Origin: CAWUFC02 sp963921335
Lineage (GTDB): Bacteria > Pseudomonadota > Gammaproteobacteria > Pseudomonadales > Halieaceae
NCBI GenBank assembly: GCA_963921335.3
Contig: CAWUFC020000002.1
Coordinates: 930,001 to 994,000, forward strand
DNA length: 64,000 nt
Direction of reading: 5' to 3'
Below the pieces are notes generated by a model that did no database searches, was not told where the DNA came from, and saw nothing but the letters and a program-made list of their open reading frames with translations. Shown in pieces: positions 45,120 to 54,485 of the stretch (its first letter is position 1; each line of letters starts with the position of its first letter). The position numbers were made by a program, and so were the translations under genes.

Positions 45120-45164
45120 AATGGGGTCAGAGTACTTTGCTAATCAAGGTACTCTGATTCCATT
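45120..45164. repeat. REP-like palindrome / bidirectional hairpin
   Basis: AATGGGGTCAGAGTAC (45120-45135) and GTACTCTGATTCCATT (45149-45164) pair over 16 bases with two G-T pairs. It sits between the convergent DUF2894 and ligase genes. The GGGGTCAGAGTAC word resembles repeats linked to REP-associated (Y1) transposases in many Gammaproteobacteria; no transposase is here. Confidence 0.55.
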
Positions 45165-45168
45165 GAAA

Positions 45169-46839
45169 CTATTGCCAGATGACTTTGCTGCCGCTGGCGT
45201 ACCAGCCATCCAGCTCGGGTTCATAGGCAGCCTCAATCACGTTGCGCTTAATCTTGAGGGTTGGGGTCAGGAAGTCATTAGCCACTGCCCACTCGTCCTG
45301 CACCACAACAAGGAACTGCAGCTTTTCAAAGGCTTCGACCTGGCTGTTGACCTCGGCCAGTAATGCCTCCAGCCGCGGTGTCAGCTCGTCCTGGAAGGCT
45401 GCATCGTTCTGCCGGGGTCGCAAGTCTTCAGCCAGCTGCAGGGTGGCATAGCAGGCGGGGCGACCAGGACCGGAGACACAGCTCTGCTCGATGACTCCCT
45501 CGGAGTTCAACAGATTCTCGATGGGTACCGGCGCGACATACTTGCCCTTGCTGGTTTTAAACAGCTCTTTGACCCGGCCGGTAATCCTGAGCAGGCCATC
45601 ATCGGCATATTGACCGCGATCACCGGTTTTAAAATAGCCGTCTTCGGTATAGCACTCGGCGGTCATCTCCGGTTCTTTGAAGTAGCCCATCATATTGCCG
45701 GGGGATTTGATTTCGATTTCGCCGCTCTCGCTGATGCGCGACAGCACACCATTGCTGGGAAAGCCCACGTACCCGGGACGACGTCGATCCACCGTGGACA
45801 GGTGTGAGTAGGCAAAATCCTCACTCATGCCATAACCCTCGGTGATGTGCAGACCCAACTGGTCATACCACTCGATAATTTCAGCCGGCAGGGGGGCTGA
45901 ACCGCTGCCCGCTAAACGCACATGAGACAAACCCAGGGTGTCGAGAATCTTACCTTTGATAATGCCACCGACAACAGGAATCTTGAGCAACAGACGCAGG
46001 CGCTGCTCCGGAAACTTCTGCAACACCCCGCCCTGAAATTTGAGCCACAGGCGCGGCACCGAGATAAACAGTGTCGGGCGGGCCCGGCGCAGGTCCTCAA
46101 CAAAGGTATCGAGCTTATCGGCAAAGTAGATGTGCGTGCCGCTATAGAACGAGCAGCACTCGACCATCATGCGCTCCATCACATGGGCCAGGGGCAGATA
46201 GGACAGAATGCGGTCATCGGAGTGAATTTCCAATTCACCCAGGGCCAGGTGGGCCGGATTGGAAATTGAGGCAAAAGAATGCATCACTCCTTTGGGCCGC
46301 CCGGTGCTGCCGGAGGTATAACAAATCAGGGCCAACTCTTCGGGGCTACGTGATGGATTACCCGCCAGCGGCCCTGTAGCCGCGGTGATGTCGTTCCATT
46401 TGGGATAATCGGTGCTCGGGGCCAGTGGCATTTCAATGCCGGGCATATCCGAAGGAATGCCGGCTTTCATATCATCCCAGTCATCCAGCTTGCCGATAAA
46501 AACCAGCTTCGCTTCAGAGTGCTCAAGAATGTAGCTGACCGAGTCCGCATTCAAGGTGGGATAGAGCGCCACACTGGCATGCCCCGCCATCCAGATGGCC
46601 AGCTCCGCAATAATAAAGTGAGCACTGTTCTTGGAGATCATCGCGATCTGGCTGCCCGCAGGAATATCCAGCGACTGCAGGTGAGCGGCCATGCGCCGTG
46701 CCTGATCCAGGGTTTCGGCCCAACTGTAGTCAATCACGCCGCCATCACCGGTGGGTTGCGTCATATAGATGCGCTCTGGTTCACGCGCCTCCCAGTCATA
46801 GACGGCGTCCAGCAACAGTTGTGATTCAGGATGACTCAT
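45169..46839 (-). CDS. AMP-dependent long-chain acyl-CoA synthetase/ligase
   Basis: 556 residues of the ANL superfamily: P-loop YTSGSTGRPKG, acyl/adenylate site GYGMSED, then YFKTGDRG and the catalytic Lys in LKIKRNVI. It activates carboxylic acids (fatty or side-chain acids) with CoA. Its ATG overlaps the gamma-glutamyltransferase stop by four bases, so the two share a transcript, an odd pairing. Confidence 0.94.
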   Translation of the reverse strand: MSHPESQLLLDAVYDWEAREPERIYMTQPTGDGGVIDYSWAETLDQARRMAAHLQSLDIPAGSQIAMISKNSAHFIIAELAIWMAGHASVALYPTLNADSVSYILEHSEAKLVFIGKLDDWDDMKAGIPSDMPGIEMPLAPSTDYPKWNDITAATGPLAGNPSRSPEELALICYTSGSTGRPKGVMHSFASISNPAHLALGELEIHSDDRILSYLPLAHVMERMMVECCSFYSGTHIYFADKLDTFVEDLRRARPTLFISVPRLWLKFQGGVLQKFPEQRLRLLLKIPVVGGIIKGKILDTLGLSHVRLAGSGSAPLPAEIIEWYDQLGLHITEGYGMSEDFAYSHLSTVDRRRPGYVGFPSNGVLSRISESGEIEIKSPGNMMGYFKEPEMTAECYTEDGYFKTGDRGQYADDGLLRITGRVKELFKTSKGKYVAPVPIENLLNSEGVIEQSCVSGPGRPACYATLQLAEDLRPRQNDAAFQDELTPRLEALLAEVNSQVEAFEKLQFLVVVQDEWAVANDFLTPTLKIKRNVIEAAYEPELDGWYASGSKVIWQ

Positions 46840-48554
46840 TGAATGCTCCTTACAGTTCCTTCACGGCGCGGGTCGGCGGCACCCTCCAGCCCATCGGGTG
46901 TCACCAGGATGATATGCAGCCCTGAGTTCTCACCCTCCCGCTCCTCTACAGTGTAGCCGCGAGACTTCAGGTTATCGGCTATGGCCTGACCACCTTCCGC
47001 TGAGATTTCTACGCGCACTTTTTCACCGCGGGCCACAATATTGGGAAAATCCACCGCTGCCTGCACACTGAGCCCCCAATCCAACACACCCAGAATACTC
47101 TTGGCCGTGTAAGCCGGAATTGAATTGCCACCCGGGGAACCAGCAACCATCAGCAGTTCGCCCCGGTCATCAAATACCATGGTGGGTGTCATTGAAGAGC
47201 GCGGGCGCTTACCCGGACCCACCGCATTGGCTTGCGGCTTTCCATCAGCGGCCACCTCGCGCGCGAAATCGGTGAGCTGGTTGTTGAGCAAAAACCCGCC
47301 CACCATGCGGGACGTGCCGAAGGGTGCCTCAACACTGGCAGTCATCGACACGGCATTACCCTGCCCATCGATGATCGAGAGATGAGTGGTGCCGGCCACA
47401 TCCTCAGTGGTATCGAGAGACCAGGGGCTTACGCCGGCCTGCCGATTCATGAAAGCAACGGGATCGCCATGCACAGGCACGGCTGAGGGCGCAAAGCGCT
47501 GGCCGGCCCGGTACTCCAGATAAGCGGGATCCACCAGGGCTTCTAAGGGCACGCTGATGACATCGGGATCACCAAAATAGTAATCGCGGTCGGCATAGGC
47601 CAGACGCTGGGCATCGACAAAGGCAGTGATGCGATCTTCCATGTCATCGGTATCACTAACCAGATGGTCATAGATACCAGCGAACATCAACTGCACGCCT
47701 CCAGAGGACGGCGGCGTCGGCGCACACACCGAAAGCTGCCTGAAGGGGCCGCAAATCGCCTGACGACGCACTGCTTTGTAGTCAGCCATATCGGCCAGAC
47801 TCAACCTGCCCGGGTTGGGCTCGGCACTCGCAGCGGCCACTATCTTTTCGGCGATGTCACCAGTGTAGAACGCTGACGGGCCCTCCTTCGCGATGCGAAT
47901 GAGTGTTAGTGCGTAGTCAGGATTTTTCAGTAGCGCACCAGCCTGGAGTGGCTCGCCATCAGGGAAAAAATAGGCCGCGGTAATCGGGTTTTCATCGATC
48001 TGCGTGTACTTTGCCATGCGAGGCAAAAATCCGGCTAGTCGCGGCGAGACTGCAAAGCCTTCCTCTGCCAGGCGAATGGCGGGTTTGAACAGCTCCGCCC
48101 AGGGCAGTTGACCGTGCTCGGCATGTGCCGCTGCATACACAGCAATAGAGCCGGGCACACCAATCGCCAGCCCACTCTGCCAGGCCTCAAAAAAGCCCAT
48201 CGCCTCGCCATCGCGCATAAACATATCCGCCGTGGCTGTCAGGGGTGCCTCTTCGCGACCGTCATGAAACACCAGGCTATTGCTTTCGCGCTCATACACC
48301 AGCACAAACGCCCCACCCCCAATACCAGAACTCTGGGGTTCCACCAGGCTCAGTACGGCGTGGGCGGCAATCGCAGCATCAACAGCGTGACCGCCCTGTT
48401 CCAGCATCGCCATCGCGGCATCGGTGGCATGAGGATTGGCGGTGGCCGCCATAGCGCCATGGGCCCAGGCTTTAGAAACTGATGGAGGAGCATCACTGGA
48501 AGCCGAGCAGGCCGCCAGTGACAGGCTGAGAAACAGGTATATCAGGTACTTCAT
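46836..48554 (-). CDS. gamma-glutamyltransferase family lipoprotein
   Basis: 572 residues. The signal ends in LAACS, so it is a lipoprotein. The mature part has GGHAVDAAIAA, GGGAFVLVY and the autocleavage site with nucleophile Thr in GTTHLSIIDGQGNAVSMT; the later GGFLLNNQLTDF and SSMTPTMVF are also typical. It hydrolyses or transfers gamma-glutamyl groups from glutathione or its conjugates in the periplasm. ATG 48554 is chosen since the earlier open part lacks a signal. Confidence 0.93.
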   Translation of the reverse strand: MKYLIYLFLSLSLAACSASSDAPPSVSKAWAHGAMAATANPHATDAAMAMLEQGGHAVDAAIAAHAVLSLVEPQSSGIGGGAFVLVYERESNSLVFHDGREEAPLTATADMFMRDGEAMGFFEAWQSGLAIGVPGSIAVYAAAHAEHGQLPWAELFKPAIRLAEEGFAVSPRLAGFLPRMAKYTQIDENPITAAYFFPDGEPLQAGALLKNPDYALTLIRIAKEGPSAFYTGDIAEKIVAAASAEPNPGRLSLADMADYKAVRRQAICGPFRQLSVCAPTPPSSGGVQLMFAGIYDHLVSDTDDMEDRITAFVDAQRLAYADRDYYFGDPDVISVPLEALVDPAYLEYRAGQRFAPSAVPVHGDPVAFMNRQAGVSPWSLDTTEDVAGTTHLSIIDGQGNAVSMTASVEAPFGTSRMVGGFLLNNQLTDFAREVAADGKPQANAVGPGKRPRSSMTPTMVFDDRGELLMVAGSPGGNSIPAYTAKSILGVLDWGLSVQAAVDFPNIVARGEKVRVEISAEGGQAIADNLKSRGYTVEEREGENSGLHIILVTPDGLEGAADPRREGTVRSIQ

Positions 48555-48618
48555 ATGCGGCCTATCGTGATCGAGAGACCGCAGTGTAACAGCACTCAGC
48601 GCGGGCCGGGATAGTGCT

Positions 48619-49386
48619 CTATTTGTGGTTCCACCAGGCCAAATCGGTGAACGCACGCAGATCCATCTCGTGTGTCCATGTCGATCGATGCTGCCGCACC
48701 AGATGCAGATAGGTCTCGGCAATTTTCTCTGGCAACATCAGGCCATCATTGTCGCGACCTACTGTCTCGCGAAGCTTCTCAAAGGTTTCAGCGCCCAGCA
48801 TTTTGCCCAGCGTGTCCGGTGCATCCACGGCGCCATCAATCAACACGTGGGCGACATGTATACCCTTGGGCGAAAACTCGGCGTTGAGCGTTTGGCAGAG
48901 CATTCGCCGCCCGCCCATCGCAGCGGCATGAGAATGCTGGCCGGCATTACCGCGCACTGCAGCCGTGGCCGAGGTTACAATAAAAGTGCCTTTACCACGC
49001 TCTTCCATTAGCGGCATGAGCGCAGACGCCACCCGAAATAGCGCGAATGTAGCGATACGCCAACCCAGCTCAAACGCCTTGTAACTGGTGTCGGCCAAAT
49101 CGCGGTTGCCAATCTGCGCACCGAGATTGAACAGTACAACCTCGATCGGCCCGATGCTGGCCTCGATGTCGGCGACGCGCTCTTCAATGACGTCCGGGTC
49201 AGCGGCGTTCAATAAATAGCCTGTAGCATCGCCACCGTCATCACGAATGTCAGCCACCAATTTGTTGAGCCCCTCCTCGTCACTACGGCGACACAGCACC
49301 GAGTGATAGCCCTCGGCGGCAAACAGCTTGCCAGTGGTGCCGCCGATTCCGGCTCCGGCACCCAATACCAGACAGACAGGTTTCAT
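48619..49386 (-). CDS. SDR-like protein with altered active site
   Basis: 255 residues of the short-chain dehydrogenase fold with VLGAGAGIGG at the cofactor loop and Ser in VTSATAAV. At the usual Tyr-x3-Lys place it reads HSHAAAMGGRR, so both Tyr and Lys are replaced. Relatives in catabolic islands also lack the Tyr, suggesting a binding or altered-chemistry role. It lies 12 bp after the DsbA-family gene on the same strand. Confidence 0.85.
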   Translation of the reverse strand: MKPVCLVLGAGAGIGGTTGKLFAAEGYHSVLCRRSDEEGLNKLVADIRDDGGDATGYLLNAADPDVIEERVADIEASIGPIEVVLFNLGAQIGNRDLADTSYKAFELGWRIATFALFRVASALMPLMEERGKGTFIVTSATAAVRGNAGQHSHAAAMGGRRMLCQTLNAEFSPKGIHVAHVLIDGAVDAPDTLGKMLGAETFEKLRETVGRDNDGLMLPEKIAETYLHLVRQHRSTWTHEMDLRAFTDLAWWNHK

Positions 49387-49398
49387 CGTTGTTCTCCC

Positions 49399-50004
49399 TT
49401 ATGCGCCCTGGCCCAGCAGCCAGTTGAGATCGTCGAGGCTATCTTTGCCAAAAAACAGCTCATCGCCCAAAAACAGTGTAGGCAGACCGAAGACACCGCG
49501 CTCTACCGCTGCGTTAGTGTTGTCGATCAGGCCCTGCTTCACCGCAGGATCCTGGGTGGCCTCTAACAGGGCTGCACCGTCCAGGCCCTGGGCGGTAAAT
49601 CCAGCGACAAACACCTCCGGGTCGGGCAGGTTGACACCCTCTTCCCACACCAGCACTTCTGCTGCCTCGATGTACTGGGGCAGTATGCCCTGCTGTTGGG
49701 CAGCCACGGCACCGCGCATGATGGGCAAGGTATTCAGCGGGAAGTGCGGATTCATTTTGAACTTGTCCAGCCCGTAGCGACGGGTGAAGCGCTGCATCTC
49801 TACCTGCATGTAATTCAGCTTTAAAGGGATTTCACCAAAGGCCACAAAAGGAGCCTGGTTATTGGTGGACTTAAAAATGCCGCCCAGGAGGATGGGCACA
49901 TAGTTCACCTCAGCCCCGTGCCGCTCGAGGATGCCCGGCAGGGCGCGGTTGGCCATGTAGCAGTTGGGGCTGGCGATATCGTAGTAAAAGTCGACGGTAG
50001 ACAT
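49399..50004 (-). CDS. 2-hydroxychromene-2-carboxylate isomerase / DsbA-family protein
   Basis: 201 residues of the kappa-GST/DsbA-like thioredoxin fold. The start VDFYYDIASPNCYMANRAL has the SPNCY motif, and later VFGLPTLFLGDELFFGKD holds the cis-Pro loop. Members isomerise aromatic intermediates using glutathione or act as disulfide reductases. It is divergent from an HxlR regulator, which probably controls it. Confidence 0.9.
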   Translation of the reverse strand: MSTVDFYYDIASPNCYMANRALPGILERHGAEVNYVPILLGGIFKSTNNQAPFVAFGEIPLKLNYMQVEMQRFTRRYGLDKFKMNPHFPLNTLPIMRGAVAAQQQGILPQYIEAAEVLVWEEGVNLPDPEVFVAGFTAQGLDGAALLEATQDPAVKQGLIDNTNAAVERGVFGLPTLFLGDELFFGKDSLDDLNWLLGQGA

Positions 50005-50023
50005 ACTTGGCTTCCTGTTAATT

Positions 50024-50042
50024 TGGTTTTAAAATTAAACCA
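50024..50042. promoter_or_regulatory. AT-rich palindrome, candidate HxlR operator
   Basis: TGGTTTtaaaattAAACCA, inverted arms of six bases, in the divergent region between the DsbA-family and HxlR genes. A GTTGC-TTTTT-GCAAC hairpin (50054-50068) follows. Confidence 0.45.
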
Positions 50043-50091
50043 TAATGTTAATAGTTGCTTTTTGCAACCATTATTCAGCAGGAGCCCAGCA

Positions 50092-50589
50092 ATAGCCAAA
50101 CCACATACACAAACCTGTTCAATTGCCGAATTTCTCAACCTGTTCGGCGACAGCTGGACCCTGCTGATTCTGCGAGAAGCATTCTATGGAGCTACTCGTT
50201 TCAGCCACATCCAGAAAAACACCGGTATTGCCAAAAACCTGTTGAGCGACCGCCTGGCCAGGCTGGTCGAAGAGGAGGTACTTGAGCGAGTCAACGTGGG
50301 GGAACGGGGCACCCGCTATGCCTATCACCTGACCGAGAAAGGGCGCGCGCTGATGCCTGTCTTTGCAGCCATTATCCAATGGAGCAACACCTGGCAGTTT
50401 GGCCCTGGCAAAGAACCCATCCTGCTAGCGGATCGCAACAGCGGCCAACACTTCGCGGCACTGGCCCCGGTTGGCAGCGACGGACACGCACTTCAGTGGG
50501 CAGAATTGATTACGGAGCCTGGCCCCGGGGCCAGTCGCGCGACGTTATATCGTATCAACCAAAGTCGGAAAGATTTAGACGAAAGGTGA
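50092..50589 (+). CDS. HxlR family transcriptional regulator, start codon uncertain
   Basis: 165 residues from position 50092: winged helix of the HxlR type (TQTCSIAEFLNLFGDSWTLLILREA, then NLLSDRLARLVEEEVLE, given in parts). The family usually begins M-x-K-P-x-x-Q-x-C; here the codon at that place is ATA, with a perfect AGGAG seven bases upstream. The nearest standard start, TTG 50062, lies before that ribosome site. Either ATA is used, an ATG was mutated, or the sequence has an error. HxlR proteins respond to aldehydes or quinones. Confidence 0.83.
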   Translation: MAKPHTQTCSIAEFLNLFGDSWTLLILREAFYGATRFSHIQKNTGIAKNLLSDRLARLVEEEVLERVNVGERGTRYAYHLTEKGRALMPVFAAIIQWSNTWQFGPGKEPILLADRNSGQHFAALAPVGSDGHALQWAELITEPGPGASRATLYRINQSRKDLDER

Positions 50590-50660
50590 TGGTCTGACTT
50601 AAAAATCTGCTTTTATGTCCTACAATTCTAGCTATAAGAAATAACGTCCTGGAGAGAAAC

Positions 50661-52004
50661 ATGAAGCCCTTTCACCGCCTGAGCCTCGGTGTCCTCACCC
50701 TTCTGTTTTGCAGTATTTCCCTGGGTATTTCGTCGGCCCATGCAACGCAAACCCTGTTTAAAAATGTGATGGTGTTCGATGGCACCAGCAAAAAGTTATC
50801 GAAGAAAACCGATGTGCTGGTGGATGGCAACAAGATCGCCAGGATCGGCAAAAACCTGAAAGCAGACAACGATGCCATGGTCATCGACGGCAAGGGCCGC
50901 ACCCTGATGCCCGGCATGATCGAGAATCACGCGCATCTCGCCCTGATGGGCCCCTCTCTGCCGGCGATGGAAGCAAACACCACCTGGGAAGACTTTGCTA
51001 TCCATGCCACCAAAATGGCCGAGCTTTACCTGATGCAGGGTTTCACCACCGTTCGGGATGCCGGCGGCGCCAACGGAGGGCTGCAGCGAGCTATCGATAG
51101 TGGCACCATCGTTGGTCCACGCTTCTACCCCTCGGCAGCATTTATTGGCGGACGCGGCGGCCACGCCGACTTTGCCAACTACACCGCACCACCCGATCAG
51201 AGCACCAACATGTCTCGCCTTAACATGGCCATCGACGCCGATGGGGAAGACGCCGTGCTCAAAGCGGGTCGAAACAATTTCCGTATGGGTGCAAGCCAGC
51301 TCAAGGTGATGCAGTCCGGCGGCATAGTCTCAGCGTTTGACCCCTGGCAGATGGATGGCCGCACCGCTGACGAGATCAAAGCAGCAGTCACCGTGGCGAA
51401 CCAGTATGGTACCTATGTCATGGCCCACTCTTATCGGCGCGAATCGATTATCGCAGCATTGGAGTCTGGCGTGCGCTCGATTGAGCACGGCTTTATGTAC
51501 GACTGTGAGATCGGCGAGCTGATGGAAGAGAAGAACGCTTACATCACGACCAACCTTACAGCCTTTATTCCAGGGTTGCTGGATATACCCGCCGTGAAGA
51601 ACGTGCCCTCCAGCTTCCGCAAGGCCAAGTCCGCCCAAGCTGCGTTCTCAGACTATCTAGACAACATGCGCAAGTGCCCAGCCAAACGAGGATTTCAAAC
51701 TGACTGCGTGGGTGGCCTTGAATCCTGCAATAAACAGATCCATCACGAGCAGTACCTGAACGGCGAATTTTTCGACAATCACACTGCCCTGGTGGTGGTG
51801 ACCTCTGTGGGTGGTGAGATCGCCGCGATGACCGGCGATTTTATGAACCCCTACCCCGACGGGAAGCTGGGCGTGATTGAGGAAGGCGCCTATGCGGATA
51901 TATTGCTGATAGACGGCAACCCCCTGGAAGATCTGAGCGTGATCGGTGCGCACCCCAAGTGGTTTGATGCGCCCACACCGCCTGACAGCCCCCGGGCATC
52001 CTGA
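50661..52004 (+). CDS. secreted amidohydrolase, C terminus frameshifted
   Basis: 447 residues, imidazolonepropionase-like metal hydrolase. A signal peptide ends ISSAHA; the metal site NHAHLAL, then FTTVRDAGGANG, AHSYRRE and GSIEHG-type (SIEHGFMYD) segments are present. The frame stops at PRAS, but in another frame IIMKDGVIYKNTL, the usual family ending, runs to a TAG at 52045. So one base has changed near the CCCCC run at about 51989-51993. The enzyme core is unaffected. Substrate unknown; a dipeptide, lactam or cyclic imide is possible. Confidence 0.9.
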   Translation: MKPFHRLSLGVLTLLFCSISLGISSAHATQTLFKNVMVFDGTSKKLSKKTDVLVDGNKIARIGKNLKADNDAMVIDGKGRTLMPGMIENHAHLALMGPSLPAMEANTTWEDFAIHATKMAELYLMQGFTTVRDAGGANGGLQRAIDSGTIVGPRFYPSAAFIGGRGGHADFANYTAPPDQSTNMSRLNMAIDADGEDAVLKAGRNNFRMGASQLKVMQSGGIVSAFDPWQMDGRTADEIKAAVTVANQYGTYVMAHSYRRESIIAALESGVRSIEHGFMYDCEIGELMEEKNAYITTNLTAFIPGLLDIPAVKNVPSSFRKAKSAQAAFSDYLDNMRKCPAKRGFQTDCVGGLESCNKQIHHEQYLNGEFFDNHTALVVVTSVGGEIAAMTGDFMNPYPDGKLGVIEEGAYADILLIDGNPLEDLSVIGAHPKWFDAPTPPDSPRAS

Positions 52005-52069
52005 TCATCATGAAGGACGGAGTGATCTACAAAAATACGCTCTAGGGATTACCGAAAACGGCAGGTCAG

Positions 52070-52741
52070 TTATTTCTGGCCTGCCATGTAGTTCTGGATG
52101 TACTCCATGAACTCGGGCATGTTGGCGTTGCGATCTGCCTCGATACGCTGGGCAATCTCCGAACTCTTCATGGTCGCGGCCCAGTCTTTCATACCCTCGA
52201 TTTCGGTAAACAGGTTGCGACCCAGGTGCTCGCCGCTGATCCATGCAGCCACCGCGTTGACGTAATGCACATAGATATCAGCCATGGTGAACGTATCTCC
52301 GGCAATCCAGGGGCTAAACTGGCACAGGCGGTTCATAGCCTCGATGCCCCGATTCATCACATGGTTAATCTCGCCCTTCACAACCTCCGGCGCCGGATTG
52401 CCAGAGAACACATAGGACAGCATTCGACGGTTAGGCAGCTCGAGGTAAAGCTCCGCCACCTTCATGATCTGGCGCACTTTCGCCCGCCCTGCAGCATCTG
52501 AAGGGTACAGAGGCTTATCGGGGTAAGTGTCTTCGAGATAGTCACAGATCACGGTTGTTTCAGAGAGGAGCTCGCCATCTTCAGTGGTCAAGGCGGGGAT
52601 TTTCCCCACCGGGCTGATCGCCAGCCATTCATCCCCACCCCCGTAGATCAGATGCTCTTCAAAGGTTAGCTCCTTATAAAGCAGCACATGCTTAACGGCG
52701 TTGTAATAGTTGCTGGAAGAAAATCCGTGCAGGGTAATCAT
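52070..52741 (-). CDS. glutathione S-transferase family protein
   Basis: 223 residues: ITLHGFSSSNYYNAVKHVLL thioredoxin-like start, GKIPAL, ETTVICDYLED glutathione site, then a helical domain with SPWIAGDTFTMADIYVHY. Cytosolic detoxification. It converges on the amidohydrolase gene and is divergent from the PQQ-type dehydrogenase. Confidence 0.92.
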   Translation of the reverse strand: MITLHGFSSSNYYNAVKHVLLYKELTFEEHLIYGGGDEWLAISPVGKIPALTTEDGELLSETTVICDYLEDTYPDKPLYPSDAAGRAKVRQIMKVAELYLELPNRRMLSYVFSGNPAPEVVKGEINHVMNRGIEAMNRLCQFSPWIAGDTFTMADIYVHYVNAVAAWISGEHLGRNLFTEIEGMKDWAATMKSSEIAQRIEADRNANMPEFMEYIQNYMAGQK

Positions 52742-52812
52742 GGTGGTTGCCTCTGGCGTGTAATCCGGACGTTAGAATGCCATGATGTATGCACGAGTGG
52801 AATGAGGCGCTT

Positions 52813-54330
52813 ATGCTGAAGAAGCTATTGATCGCTGCGTTGTTGCTGGCACTGCTTGGCGGACTTGGAGCCTACTGGTTTCTGAGCGGTTACGATTCCC
52901 GGGAAGTATCCCGGTTGGCCTTTAATGACAGCTGTGCCAGTTGTCACGGAGCAGACCTGGCCGGCACTGCTGAAGGCTCACCCCTGATCGGCACTGCACA
53001 AAACCTGCAAACTGATGTTGGCACCATTCTGGCAGACATGAATGCCGCGCATGCGCAGGATCTGCTGGGCAACTGGAACGACACCTACTCCGACACCATG
53101 ATCAAGGCCCTGGCTCTGTTTGTGAGCGAACAGCGGCAGCAGTTCCCCACCGTCTTTGAATCGCAAAAATTCCAGGTACTGCAGGAACAGGTAGACACTC
53201 GCCATCACAGCTTCCGGGTGGAACATGTTACGGAACTGCAAAGCGGACCCTACTCCATGGCGCCCCTTCCGGACGGCCGCATTCTGGTGGTGGAGAAAGT
53301 ACGAGGCCTGTCCATTATCGATACCGATGGCAGCCAGGGAGAATTGATCGAAGCGACACCCAGAACCTGGGGCGCGATCGCCCAGGTCAGAGGAAGCTAC
53401 CTGGGCCTGGGCATGATGCTGGACGTGGAGTTGCATCCGGATTACGAGCGCAATGGCTGGATTTACCTGTCACACAGCGATCGCTGCCAACTGGATTGCA
53501 ACTCCCTGGTACCGCAAACCATGGTGCGCGTGGTGCGGGGACGCATTCGTGATAACGCCTGGGTCGACGAAGAAGAAATATGGTCCGTGCATCACGATCA
53601 CTACACAGTCGTTCCCGATGGTGTAGCCTGCGGGCGTCTCGCCTTTGATAACACAGGTCATGTTTATGTATCTGTAGGCGGCAAGGCCTCCTATTCCAAC
53701 CTGCACAAACTGGACACGCCCTTCGGCAAGATTCACCGGGTCAAAGACAATGGCGACATTCCGGAGGACAACCCGTTCTGGGCACCACCGAACCAGCGTG
53801 ACCCCACATCCACCCGCCACACCGTCTGGAGCTATGGGCACCGCACATCGCAGGGCCTGGCGGGCCATCCGCAGACCGGCGCCATCTGGAACAGCGAGAT
53901 GGGCCCCCGTGGTGGTGACGAGTTAAACCTGCTGCTGGCAGGAGGCAACTACGGCTGGCCACTGTATACAAAGGGGATCGACTACAACGGCGAGCCCATC
54001 ACCATGGGCGAAGACCTGGGCCTGTCATTCAGCGAAGCAGACACCATTGCACCGGTGGTGGATTACACCCCTGCCCCGGCCTTATCCAATATCACTTTTC
54101 ACAACGGCGAACAGTTTCCTCATTGGCGAGATGACCTGTTGGTCAGCAGCCTGCGCGCGAAGACCCTGTACCGCGTGCGAGTGAAAGCCGGCGTGGTCGT
54201 TGAGAACGAAAAACTCATCACCGACCTCGGCCGCATTCGCGATGTGGAGATGGGCTATGACGGTCTCGTCTATCTACTGATAGAGCACGAGAACGGCGGT
54301 GCCCTGGTGCGACTGGTACCTGCGAACTAA
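52813..54330 (+). CDS. PQQ-dependent sugar dehydrogenase-like protein with fused cytochrome c
   Basis: 505 residues. An N-terminal anchor (LLIAALLLALLGGLGAYWFL), then a haem-c site CASCH at 41-45, then the six-bladed propeller of soluble aldose dehydrogenases (GPYSMAPLPDGRILVVEK, GLGMMLDVELHPDY, WSYGHRTSQGLAGHP, EMGPRGGDELNLL, GGNYGWP). The natural electron flow would be from PQQ to the fused haem. ATG 52813 has GAGG before it; an earlier in-frame ATG lacks one. No pqq genes here. Confidence 0.9.
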   Translation: MLKKLLIAALLLALLGGLGAYWFLSGYDSREVSRLAFNDSCASCHGADLAGTAEGSPLIGTAQNLQTDVGTILADMNAAHAQDLLGNWNDTYSDTMIKALALFVSEQRQQFPTVFESQKFQVLQEQVDTRHHSFRVEHVTELQSGPYSMAPLPDGRILVVEKVRGLSIIDTDGSQGELIEATPRTWGAIAQVRGSYLGLGMMLDVELHPDYERNGWIYLSHSDRCQLDCNSLVPQTMVRVVRGRIRDNAWVDEEEIWSVHHDHYTVVPDGVACGRLAFDNTGHVYVSVGGKASYSNLHKLDTPFGKIHRVKDNGDIPEDNPFWAPPNQRDPTSTRHTVWSYGHRTSQGLAGHPQTGAIWNSEMGPRGGDELNLLLAGGNYGWPLYTKGIDYNGEPITMGEDLGLSFSEADTIAPVVDYTPAPALSNITFHNGEQFPHWRDDLLVSSLRAKTLYRVRVKAGVVVENEKLITDLGRIRDVEMGYDGLVYLLIEHENGGALVRLVPAN

Positions 54331-54436
54331 CGCCAGCACTCTCGACACATCAGTAAATAATCTGGGGGGCCGCCAATCGTCTGGCAGTTTCCGCGCCATT
54401 GCGCATGCCTGGGCAACCCTGGGGGGGTTCCCAAAA

Positions 54437-54452
54437 TTACACAAACGTGTAA
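54437..54452 (+). promoter_or_regulatory. TetR-type operator
   Basis: TTACACaaacGTGTAA, perfect six-base arms, 33 bp before the TetR start; TAATAT (54450-54455) at its edge could be the -10 box. Autoregulation with the TonB receptor is likely. Confidence 0.65.
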
Positions 54453-54485
54453 TATTGGCTCATCACCGTCGAGCAGAGGCCTCCT

